A stretch of DNA of 64,000 bases from NCBI RefSeq assembly GCF_002101675.1, contig NZ_LQOY01000248.1:1-64000 (forward strand). The letters run 5' to 3'. Positions within the stretch are counted from its first letter, which is position 1, and each line of letters starts with the position of its first letter. Shown one piece after another: positions 40,704 to 48,152 of this stretch. The DNA comes from Mycobacterium gordonae (lineage in GTDB: Bacteria; Actinomycetota; Actinomycetes; Mycobacteriales; Mycobacteriaceae). Under the pieces are notes generated by a model that ran no database searches, was not told the DNA's origin, and saw only the letters and a program-made list of their open reading frames with translations. The translations under genes and the position numbers were made by a program.

Positions 40704-42581
40704 ATGACGGCACGCGAGGTCGGCCGCAGCGGAGTGCGAAAGTTGCTGCAGCGCACGGGATTGGTCGACGAATCGACTACGGCGTTGGGTACCGATCCGC
40801 AAGCGGTGACCCAACTGCTGGATGCCGATTGGTTCGGCGAGCGGCTCGAGGCGCTGGCCGAAGAGCTCGGGCGCGATCCCGAGAGCGTACGGGTCGAAGC
40901 CGCGGGCTATCTGCGCGAGGTGGCGGCCTCGCTGGACGAGCGCGCGGTGCAGGCGTGGCGCGGGTTCAGCCGGTGGCTGATGCGGGCCTACGACGTGCTC
41001 GTCGACGAGGACCAGATCGCGCAGTTGCGTTCGCTGGATCGGAAGGCGACGCTGGCGTTCGCGTTCTCGCATCGGTCCTACCTGGACGGGATGCTGCTGC
41101 CCGAGGAGATCGCGGCCAACCGCCTGTCGTCGGCATTCACTTTCGGCGGCGCTAACTTGAACTTCTTCCCGATGGGCGGCTTCGCCAAGCGCACTGGGAC
41201 GATCTTCATCCGGCGCCAGACCAAGGACATTCCGGTCTACCGGTTCGTGCTGCGCGCCTATACCGCGCAACTGGTGCAAAACCACACCAACCTCACCTGG
41301 TCGATCGAAGGCGGACGTACCCGTACCGGCAAACTGCGGCCACCGGTGTTCGGCATCCTGCGCTACCTCACCGATGCCGTCGACGAAATCGACGGTCCGG
41401 AAGTGTATTTGGTGCCGACCTCGATCGTCTACGACCAGCTGCACGAGGTGGAGGCGATGACCACCGAGGCCTACGGCGCGACCAAGCGCCCCGAAGACCT
41501 CCGGTTCCTGGTCCGGCTGTCCCGCCAGCAAGGGGAGCGCCTAGGCCGCGCCTACCTCGATTTCGGCGAGCCGCTGCCGCTGCGCAAGCGCCTCGAGGAG
41601 TTGCGGGCCGACCCGTCAGGCACCGGGACGGTGGTCGAACGCATCGCCCTGGATGTGGAGCACCGGATCAACCGCGCTACCCCGGTGACACCGACGGCGG
41701 TGGTGAGCCTGGCGCTGCTGGGCGCCGACCGCTCGCTGTCCATCAGCGAGGTGCTGGCCACGGTGCGCCCGCTGGCCAGCTACATCAACGCCCGCAACTG
41801 GGCGGTCGCCGGTGCCGCGGACCTGACGAACCGCTCGACGATCCGCTGGACGCTGCATCAAATGGTGAATTCGGGAGTGGTGAGCGTGTACGACGCCGGC
41901 ACCGAAGCGGTGTGGGGCATCGGCGCCGATCAGCATCTGGTCGCGGCGTTCTACCGCAACACCGCCATTCACATCCTGGTCGACCGAGCGATCGCCGAGC
42001 TGGCGTTGCTGGCGGCCTCGGAAAGCGCCGAGAACTCCGGAGACGGCTTGGTGTCGCCGGCGGCCGTGCGCGACGAAGCCCTCGGGCTGCGCGAGCTGCT
42101 GAAGTTTGAGTTCCTGTTCTCGGCGCGCGCGCAGTTCGAGAGGGAGCTGGCCGACGAGGTCAGGCTGATCGGACCGGTGGAGGACACATCCAAGGAGGTC
42201 GTCGCGGCCGACGTCCGGCGCCTGCTCGAGTCGGCGGATCTGCTGCTGGCCCACCTGGTCCTGCGTCCGTTCCTGGACGCCTATCACATCGTCGCCGACC
42301 GGCTCGCGGCGCTGGAGGACGAGGCCCTGGACGAGGAGGCGTTTCTCACGGAGTGCCTGGAAGTAGGCAAGCAGTGGGAGCTGCAGCGCAGGATCGCCAA
42401 CGCCGAATCGCGTTCGATGGAATTGTTCAAGACCGCACTGCGGCTGGCTCGGCATCGTGAACTGGTCGACGGCCCGGATCAGGCTGACATCGCCAAGCTG
42501 CGCCGGGAGTTCGCCGACGAGGTTGCGACGGCGTGCCGACGTGTCAACGTGATTGCGGAACTGGCCCGGCGCCAGGAATAG
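40704..42581 (+). CDS. plsB1: Glycerol-3-phosphate acyltransferase (PlsB1-like)
   Basis: 625 residues from ATG 40704 with GGGGGGAAG as ribosome site; M. tuberculosis PlsB1 (Rv1551) has 621. It acylates glycerol-3-phosphate at sn-1 as the first step of phospholipid and triacylglycerol synthesis. Acyltransferase motif I is HRSYLD (in AFSHRSYLDGMLLP). Motif II is FIRRQ (GTIFIRRQTKD), motif III EGGRTRTGKL, and motif IV lies in VYLVPTSIVYDQL. The rest (about 330-625) is a PlsB-type C-terminal domain without clear TM helices. M. tuberculosis fadD11 and the fumarate reductase genes that flank plsB1 are absent; here it lies between merR and ilvA. The 240-base gap before it shows no gene. Confidence 0.92.
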   Translation: MTAREVGRSGVRKLLQRTGLVDESTTALGTDPQAVTQLLDADWFGERLEALAEELGRDPESVRVEAAGYLREVAASLDERAVQAWRGFSRWLMRAYDVLVDEDQIAQLRSLDRKATLAFAFSHRSYLDGMLLPEEIAANRLSSAFTFGGANLNFFPMGGFAKRTGTIFIRRQTKDIPVYRFVLRAYTAQLVQNHTNLTWSIEGGRTRTGKLRPPVFGILRYLTDAVDEIDGPEVYLVPTSIVYDQLHEVEAMTTEAYGATKRPEDLRFLVRLSRQQGERLGRAYLDFGEPLPLRKRLEELRADPSGTGTVVERIALDVEHRINRATPVTPTAVVSLALLGADRSLSISEVLATVRPLASYINARNWAVAGAADLTNRSTIRWTLHQMVNSGVVSVYDAGTEAVWGIGADQHLVAAFYRNTAIHILVDRAIAELALLAASESAENSGDGLVSPAAVRDEALGLRELLKFEFLFSARAQFERELADEVRLIGPVEDTSKEVVAADVRRLLESADLLLAHLVLRPFLDAYHIVADRLAALEDEALDEEAFLTECLEVGKQWELQRRIANAESRSMELFKTALRLARHRELVDGPDQADIAKLRREFADEVATACRRVNVIAELARRQE

Positions 42582-42622
42582 CAGCTGAGACGCTGCTCGC
42601 GGCGGCATGGCACCATTAACCG

Positions 42623-43906
42623 GTGTCCGCCGAACTGAGCCAGAACCCTCGCGAGTTGCCGCTGTCCGCGGCTGACATCGATGGCGCGGCGAAGCGAATT
42701 GCTCCGGTGGTCACCCCGACGCCCCTGCAGTACAGCGACCGGTTGTCGGAGATCACCGGCGCGAACGTATACCTCAAGCGGGAAGACCTGCAGGTGGTGC
42801 GCTCCTACAAGCTTCGCGGCGCCTACAACCTGTTGGTTCAGCTTTCCGACGAGGAGCTGGCCGCCGGCGTGGTGTGCTCGTCGGCGGGTAACCACGCGCA
42901 GGGCTTCGCCTACGCATGCCGTTCGCTGGGGGTGCACGGCCGCATCTATGTGCCGGCCAAGACGCCCAAGCAGAAGCGCGACCGGATCCGCTACCACGGG
43001 CGGGAGTTCATCGAACTGATCGTGGGCGGCTCGACGTACGACCTGGCCGCCGCCGCGGCCCGCGACGACGTCGCACGCACCGGCGCCACGCTGGTGCCGC
43101 CCTACGACGACCTGCGCACCATGGCCGGTCAGGGCACCATCGCCGTCGAGATCCTGGACGCCCTGGGTGACGAGCCGGATTTGGTGGTGGTGCCCGTCGG
43201 CGGCGGCGGCTGCATCGCCGGCATCACCAGCTACCTGGCCGAGCGAACGTCGAACACCGCGGTGCTGGGTATCGAGCCGGCAGGGGCCGCCGCGATGATG
43301 GCCGCGCTGGCGGCCGGCGAGCCGGTGACTCTGGAGCACGTCGACCAGTTCGTCGACGGCGCCGCTGTGGCGCGCGCGGGGACGCTGACCTATGCCGCGC
43401 TGGCCGCGGCCGGGGACATGGTGTCGATCACGACGGTCGACGAAGGCGCGGTATGTACCGCGATGCTCGATCTGTACCAGAACGAGGGCATCATCGCCGA
43501 GCCCGCGGGCGCACTGTCGGTGGCGGGTCTGCTCGAGGCCGACGTTGAACCCGGCTCGACCGTGGTGTGCCTGATCTCGGGTGGCAACAACGACGTATCC
43601 CGCTACGGCGAAGTGCTGGAGCGTTCCCTGGTCCACCTGGGCCTCAAGCACTACTTCCTCGTCGACTTCCCCCAGGAGCCGGGCGCACTGCGGCGGTTCC
43701 TCGACGAGGTGCTCGGGCCCAACGACGACATCACCCTGTTCGAGTACGTCAAGCGCAACAACCGGGAGACCGGTGAGGCACTCGTCGGTATTCAATTGGG
43801 TTCTGCAGCGGATCTCGATGGCCTGTTGGGTCGCATGCGGGCGACCGAGATGCACGTCGAAACCCTGCTCCCGGGTTCCCCGGCCTACCGTTACCTGCTG
43901 CTCTGA
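42623..43906 (+). CDS. ilvA: Threonine dehydratase, biosynthetic
   Basis: 427 residues (M. tuberculosis IlvA/Rv1559, 429). PLP enzyme converting L-threonine to 2-oxobutanoate and ammonia, the committing step to isoleucine. The PLP Lys is K63 in VVRSYKLRGAYN, the phosphate loop is VPVGGGGCIAGI, and CSSAGNHAQGFAYA holds substrate. A single C-terminal ACT-like regulatory domain (HYFLVDFPQEPGALRRFLDE) is present rather than two, as in the shorter IlvA types. Start GTG 42623. It sits in the same window as ileS, the isoleucine-tRNA gene sensed by a T-box, but no T-box was seen before ilvA. Confidence 0.95.
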   Translation: MSAELSQNPRELPLSAADIDGAAKRIAPVVTPTPLQYSDRLSEITGANVYLKREDLQVVRSYKLRGAYNLLVQLSDEELAAGVVCSSAGNHAQGFAYACRSLGVHGRIYVPAKTPKQKRDRIRYHGREFIELIVGGSTYDLAAAAARDDVARTGATLVPPYDDLRTMAGQGTIAVEILDALGDEPDLVVVPVGGGGCIAGITSYLAERTSNTAVLGIEPAGAAAMMAALAAGEPVTLEHVDQFVDGAAVARAGTLTYAALAAAGDMVSITTVDEGAVCTAMLDLYQNEGIIAEPAGALSVAGLLEADVEPGSTVVCLISGGNNDVSRYGEVLERSLVHLGLKHYFLVDFPQEPGALRRFLDEVLGPNDDITLFEYVKRNNRETGEALVGIQLGSAADLDGLLGRMRATEMHVETLLPGSPAYRYLLL

Positions 43907-43907
43907 T

Positions 43908-43969
43908 GCCGAGCAGACGCTAAGACCCCTCATAATCGCGCAAAACGGGGGCCTTCGCGTCTGCTCGGC
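43908..43969. terminator. Bidirectional hairpin terminator, ilvA / PPOX genes
   Basis: GCCGAGCAGACGC (43908-43920) pairs exactly with GCGTCTGCTCGGC (43957-43969). The inner part CCCCT...GGGGG can extend the fold. It starts two bases after the ilvA stop and ends four bases before the convergent PPOX stop at 43973. The arm GAGCAGACGC recurs in the terminator at 46359-46414. Confidence 0.82.
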
Positions 43970-43972
43970 GGT

Positions 43973-44617
43973 TCACCGGAGATACGACGGCATCGGGGTA
44001 GCCGGGTCGAGGTCGCCGTCGGGAAGGGGAGTCCCGGCGGCCAGGCCCACCGGCACCACCCCGGCCCAGTAAGGCAAGGTCAGGTCTTCGGCGTCATCGG
44101 CTACACCCCCTTGGCGGACCTTGGCGGATACCTCGACCAGATCCAGCGCGAGCACCGCCGTCGCGGCGAGTTCACGGGCGTTCGGAGGTCGGCAGTCGTC
44201 GGCCCGGCCGGCCCGGATGTGGTCGAGGACCGCGTGCAGCGCCCGCTGTTTCTCGTCAGGATCATCAACAATGCGCGCAGTGCCGACCGCGACGACCGAG
44301 CGGTAGTTCATCGAGTGGTGCATCGCCGACCGGGCCAGCACGAGTCCGTCGATCAGTGTGACGGTGACGCATACCGGCATGCCGGACAACCGGGCCGCCA
44401 ACATAGGGCCACTGCCCGAGGAGCCATGGATATAGAGCGTTTCGTCGATGCGCGTGTGGATGGTCGGCAGCACCACGGGACGACCGTCGCTGACATAGCC
44501 GAGGTGGCAGATCAGCGACTCGTCGAGGATCCGGTGCACGGTCTCCCGGTCGTAGTGCGCGCGATCCCGGTAGCGGGTCGGCGTCGTGCGTGGGGTGGGG
44601 TGATACGCCGTGTCCAT
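43973..44617 (-). CDS. Pyridoxamine-5'-phosphate-oxidase-like flavoprotein (Pyridox_ox_2)
   Basis: 214 residues, start ATG 44617. Split-barrel FMN protein: ETVHRILDESLICHLGYVSDGRPVVLPTIHTR, then TLYIHGSSGSGPM and MHHSMNYRSVVAVGTARIVDD. These are features of the Pyridox_ox_2 (NimA-like) group rather than of biosynthetic PdxH. The gene is divergent from a MocR-type regulator with only 40 bases between starts. MocR proteins often control vitamin B6 metabolism, so a role in handling B6 vitamers or flavin-dependent reduction of related compounds is a reasonable guess. NimA-type nitroimidazole reduction is the other possibility. Confidence 0.85.
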   Translation of the reverse strand: MDTAYHPTPRTTPTRYRDRAHYDRETVHRILDESLICHLGYVSDGRPVVLPTIHTRIDETLYIHGSSGSGPMLAARLSGMPVCVTVTLIDGLVLARSAMHHSMNYRSVVAVGTARIVDDPDEKQRALHAVLDHIRAGRADDCRPPNARELAATAVLALDLVEVSAKVRQGGVADDAEDLTLPYWAGVVPVGLAAGTPLPDGDLDPATPMPSYLR

Positions 44618-44642
44618 CAGCTTGCCTTCGCTTTTGTCCTAG

Positions 44643-44658
44643 TACATAATAAACACCG
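44643..44658 (+). promoter_or_regulatory. -10 element for a leaderless mocR transcript
   Basis: TACATAAT at 44643-44650 precedes the GTG start at 44658 by seven bases, and there is no Shine-Dalgarno sequence. This spacing fits transcription starting at the first base of the codon, a common mode in mycobacteria. The same 40-base gap must hold the promoter of the divergent PPOX gene, so the regulator probably acts here on both. Confidence 0.5.
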
Positions 44659-45986
44659 TGCCAGTACGATACAGCATCACCGGGACGGGTGCCGAGTCGA
44701 TTGCCGCGAGCATCGAAGAGGGCATCTCTGAGGGCGCCCTGGCGCCGGGTGATCCGCTGCCGTCGATTCGGGAGGTCGCGGCTCAACTCGGGGTCAACGC
44801 CAATACCGTGGCCGCCGCATACCGACTGCTGCGCGAGCGCGGGGCAGTCGAGACCGCGGGCCGGCGCGGCACCCGGGTGCGTAATCGACCGGCCACCACG
44901 CCGCGGTCGTTGCTCGGACTCGCGGTGCCCGAGGGCGCCCGCGACCTGTCGACCGGCAATCCCGATCCCACGTTGTTGCCCATCGCCACTGTGCAGTTGG
45001 CTCCGGGCAAGCAGGATCGCCCACTGCTCTATGGGCAGTCGGCGATGTCGGCGGAGTTGGTCGACCACGCCCGCGCGGACCTGAGCGCTGACGGGGTGCC
45101 GGCCGAGCATCTGGCGGTGACCAGCGGTGCGCTCGACGGTATCGAGCGGGTGCTCAGTGCCCACTTGCGCCCGGGTGACCGGGTTGCGGTCGAGGACCCG
45201 GGGTGGGCCAATCTGCTCGATCTCGTTGCGGCACTGGGACTTTCCCCCGAGCCGGTCAAGGTGGACGATGAGGGGCCGGTGGTGCTCAGCATGGCGCGAG
45301 CGCTGCGCCGCGGCGTTAAGGCTGTCATCGTCACCACCCGCGCGCAGAACCCGACCGGCGCCGCGCTGTCCAAGGAACGCGCCAAGGCGCTGCGCAGTCT
45401 GTTGGCCGCCAAGACCAGCGACGTGCTGGTCATCGAGGATGACCACTGCGCCAGAATCTCCGGTGTGCCGCTGCACGCCCTGGCCGGGGCGACGCGGCGC
45501 TGGGCTTTCGTCCGGTCGGTGTCCAAGGCGTACGGCCCGGACCTGCGCCTTGCCGTGCTGGCCGGAGACCGTAGGACCATCGAACGGGTGCATGGACGAC
45601 TGCGGCTGGGGCCAGGGTGGGTGAGCCGGCTGTTGCAGGACCTCGCCGTGCGCATGTGGTGCGACGGCGCGGCGACCGAACTCGTCCACCAGGCCAGAGG
45701 GCGTTATGCCCACAACCGCGCCGCGCTGCGTGACGCACTGGCCGAGCGCGACGTAAAGGCGCATGGGCGTTCCGGGCTGAACGTCTGGGTCCCGGTGCCC
45801 GACGAGACGGTCGCCATCACCCGGCTGCTCAACGCGGGCTGGGCGGCCGCACCGGGAACGCGGTTTCGGATGGACACGCCACCGGGCATGCGCATCACCG
45901 TCGCAGATCTCAAGGACGACGAGATCGAGCCACTGGCCGACGCCATCGCCGAGGCTATCCATGGCACCGGGCCCGCCGGCGTGTGA
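44658..45986 (+). CDS. MocR/PdxR-type regulator: GntR winged helix fused to aminotransferase fold
   Basis: 442 residues from GTG 44658. Residues 1-75 are a GntR winged helix (ISEGALAPGDPLPSIREVAAQL, NTVAAAYRLLRERGAVE). Residues 90-440 are a fold-type I aminotransferase domain that binds PLP: DLSTGNPDPTLLP, AVEDPGWANLLDLVAALGL, AQNPTG, and PLP-binding Lys290 in VRSVSKAYGPDLR. Such regulators sense PLP or an amino compound and control B6 or amino-acid genes. The likely target is the divergent PPOX gene. It could also be an active aminotransferase, but the DNA-binding part and gene layout favour regulation. Confidence 0.93.
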   Translation: MPVRYSITGTGAESIAASIEEGISEGALAPGDPLPSIREVAAQLGVNANTVAAAYRLLRERGAVETAGRRGTRVRNRPATTPRSLLGLAVPEGARDLSTGNPDPTLLPIATVQLAPGKQDRPLLYGQSAMSAELVDHARADLSADGVPAEHLAVTSGALDGIERVLSAHLRPGDRVAVEDPGWANLLDLVAALGLSPEPVKVDDEGPVVLSMARALRRGVKAVIVTTRAQNPTGAALSKERAKALRSLLAAKTSDVLVIEDDHCARISGVPLHALAGATRRWAFVRSVSKAYGPDLRLAVLAGDRRTIERVHGRLRLGPGWVSRLLQDLAVRMWCDGAATELVHQARGRYAHNRAALRDALAERDVKAHGRSGLNVWVPVPDETVAITRLLNAGWAAAPGTRFRMDTPPGMRITVADLKDDEIEPLADAIAEAIHGTGPAGV

Positions 45987-45996
45987 GCGCGGGGCT

Positions 45997-46272
45997 TTAG
46001 ACGAGCAGCCAGACGAACATCGTGACGTAGACGAGGAAGTGGGCCACCGACAGCGCCAGCGCGGCGATCGCCACGCCGCGACCTTCGCGGTCTCCGGACT
46101 CGGTGTGGGCCAGCGCGTTCATCGCGAGCGGGACGGTGACCAGTGCGGCCGGGACGAAGGGCAACAGGAATTGCAGGATGGCCACCGTCAGGCTGAAAAC
46201 GGCACGGCGGTTGACGTTGCGCCGCTGCGGCGCAAAGACGGAGAAGGCCAGTGCCGGGCTGATGGTGGTCAT
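45997..46272 (-). CDS. Small membrane protein, DUF4190-like
   Basis: 91 residues from ATG 46272 (MTTISPALAFSVFAPQRRN); an upstream frame to 46395 would run into the terminator hairpin and is not used. Two TM segments are evident, FSLTVAILQFLLPFVPAALVTVPLAMNA shortened by a polar turn, and VAIAALALSVAHFLVYVTMFVWLL, with a charged loop HTESGDREGRG between them. The layout (Ala-rich TM, small hydrophilic loop, TM) is that of DUF4190 proteins, whose function is unknown. It is convergent with the mocR gene, ten bases apart. Confidence 0.78.
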   Translation of the reverse strand: MTTISPALAFSVFAPQRRNVNRRAVFSLTVAILQFLLPFVPAALVTVPLAMNALAHTESGDREGRGVAIAALALSVAHFLVYVTMFVWLLV

Positions 46273-46358
46273 GTCGGGAAGTACCTGCCCTCTCGCTCGT
46301 GGAACTTTTGTGACGACAGCGTCGCGCAGGGTGCTTGGAGGATCCTTGGAGACTTGCT

Positions 46359-46414
46359 GAGCAGACGCAAAAGCCCCGTGGAGCGTTCGCTCCACGGGGC
46401 TTTTGCGTCTGCTC
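46359..46414. terminator. Perfect 25-bp hairpin terminator after treZ
   Basis: GAGCAGACGCAAAAGCCCCG... (46359-46383) is exactly complementary to 46390-46414, with the loop CGTTCG. The stem contains AAAAGCCCC/GGGGCTTTT, so it can work as an intrinsic terminator on either strand. It lies seven bases after the treZ stop and ends the treX-treY-treZ transcript. Its outer arm GAGCAGACGC is the same as in the ilvA terminator. Confidence 0.92.
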
Positions 46415-46421
46415 GCGCGGG

Positions 46422-48152
46422 CTAGGCCCGGACTATTGCGAAGGAGTGTCCGGGGAGCTCGGTCGCCTGGTCGCCGATCTGCGGGGCGTCCCAGGCCGAC
46501 ACCAAGTCACCGCTGACCGGCACGGTCGCCGGCTCGGCGCCGAGGTTGCATGCGATGGCCAGCCCGCCGCGACGCAGCACGATCCAGCGCTGATCTTCGT
46601 CATAGTCGACGACGAGGTGGTCCAGCCACGGGTCGGCCAAGTCGGGCTCGGTGTGCCGAAGGGCGATCAGCTCCCGGTACACCGCCAGCAGCCTGGCGTG
46701 CTCACCGCCTAAAATCTCGTCCCACTTCAGTTTGGAGCGCTCAAACGTCTGCGGGTCCTGGGGATCCGGAATCTCATCGGCGTCCCAGCCGTGCTCGGCG
46801 AACTCCGCCTTGCGCCCATCCCGGGTGGCCTGTGCCAGCTCCGGCTCGGGATGGGAGCTGAAGAACTGGAACGGGGTGGACGCGCCCCACTCCTCGCCCA
46901 TGAAAAGCATTGCGGTGTAGGGAGAACCGAGTACCAGGGCGGCTTTGACGGCCAATTGCCCCGGGGTCAGGTTCTGCGACGGGCGGTCCCCGAGGGCGCG
47001 ATTGCCGACCTGGTCGTGGGTACATGTGTAGGCCAGCAACCGGGTTGCCGGGATCCCGGACTGCTCGGTGGTGTCCAACGGGCGTCCGTGCCTGCGCCGA
47101 CGGAACGACGAGTAGGTGCCGGCGTGGAAGAAGCCGTGGCGCAGCGTCTGAGCCAGCGTTGCCACGGTCCCGAAATCGCCGTAGTAACCCTGCCGTTCGC
47201 CCGACACCGCGGTGTGGATTGCGTGGTGAATATCGTCGGCCCACTGCGCGGTCAGTCCGTAACCGCCTTGCTCGCGCGGAGTGATCAGGCGCGGGTCATT
47301 GAGGTCGCTCTCGGCGACCAGGGCCAGCGGCCGGCCCAATTGTCTTGACAGCCAGTCGGTTTCGGTAGCGAGCTCTTCGAGCAGGTGGACGGCGGTGAGG
47401 TCGACCAGCGCGTGCACCGCGTCCAGTCGCAGGCCGTCGGCGTGAAAGTCGCGCATCCACCGCAACGCACACCCGATGATGTAGCGGCGCACCTCGTCGG
47501 AGTCGGCGTCGGCGATGTTGATGCCCTCGCCCCACGGGTTGCTGGCCGAGGACAGATACGGCGCGAATTTCGGCAGGTAGTTACCCGAGGGGCCGAGGTG
47601 GTTGAACACCGCATCGATGAGAACCCCCAGACCCCTCGCGTGGCAGGCATCCACCAACCTGACCAGGCCGTCGGGACCGCCGTAGGGCTCGTGCACGCTG
47701 TACCAGAGCACGCCGTCGTAACCCCAGCCGTGGGTGCCGGCGAAGGAGTTGACCGGCATCAGCTCGACGAAGTCGACACCGAGATCCACCAGATAGTCCA
47801 GCTTGGCGATGGCGGAGTCGAAGGTGCCGTCGGCGGTGAAGGTGCCGACGTGCAGTTCGTAGATCACTGCTCCCTCCACTGACCGGCCGGCCCAGTCGCC
47901 GTCGGTCCACGCTGCCGTCGACGGGTCCCAGAGCTGGGAGCGCTCATGCACGCCGTCAGGCTGCCGGGGTGAGCGGGGGTCCGGGAACACGGTCGGGTCG
48001 TCGTCGAGCAGGAACCCGTAGCGGGCGTCCGGTGGCGCATCCACGTCGGCGTGCCACCAGCCGTCGTCGGAGCGGATCATGTCGTGCACGTCACCGTTGA
48101 CGTCTAGGCGCACCAGCTCGGGTTTGGGCGCCCACACTTTGAATTCAGTCAT
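46422..48152 (-). CDS. treZ: Maltooligosyltrehalose trehalohydrolase
   Basis: 576 residues (M. tuberculosis TreZ, 580). GH13 enzyme that cuts trehalose from the end of maltooligosyl-trehalose made by TreY. N-terminal beta domain begins MTEFKVWAPKPELVRLDV. Catalytic barrel motifs: VDFVELMPVNSF, VLIDAVFNHLGP, nucleophile Asp244 in DGLRLDAVHALVD and acid/base Glu281 in LVAESDLND. The third Asp is near YTCTHDQVGNRA. The gene start overlaps the treY stop by eight bases, so the two are translationally coupled. It ends the operon; the hairpin at 46359 follows. Trehalose feeds mycolyl glycolipids such as trehalose dimycolate, and osmoprotection. Confidence 0.97.
   Translation of the reverse strand: MTEFKVWAPKPELVRLDVNGDVHDMIRSDDGWWHADVDAPPDARYGFLLDDDPTVFPDPRSPRQPDGVHERSQLWDPSTAAWTDGDWAGRSVEGAVIYELHVGTFTADGTFDSAIAKLDYLVDLGVDFVELMPVNSFAGTHGWGYDGVLWYSVHEPYGGPDGLVRLVDACHARGLGVLIDAVFNHLGPSGNYLPKFAPYLSSASNPWGEGINIADADSDEVRRYIIGCALRWMRDFHADGLRLDAVHALVDLTAVHLLEELATETDWLSRQLGRPLALVAESDLNDPRLITPREQGGYGLTAQWADDIHHAIHTAVSGERQGYYGDFGTVATLAQTLRHGFFHAGTYSSFRRRRHGRPLDTTEQSGIPATRLLAYTCTHDQVGNRALGDRPSQNLTPGQLAVKAALVLGSPYTAMLFMGEEWGASTPFQFFSSHPEPELAQATRDGRKAEFAEHGWDADEIPDPQDPQTFERSKLKWDEILGGEHARLLAVYRELIALRHTEPDLADPWLDHLVVDYDEDQRWIVLRRGGLAIACNLGAEPATVPVSGDLVSAWDAPQIGDQATELPGHSFAIVRA

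Noticed and set aside
46273..46395. N-terminal extension of the DUF4190-like protein to 46395
   Set aside because: It would translate through the right arm of the treZ terminator hairpin; the ATG at 46272 gives the conserved protein start.
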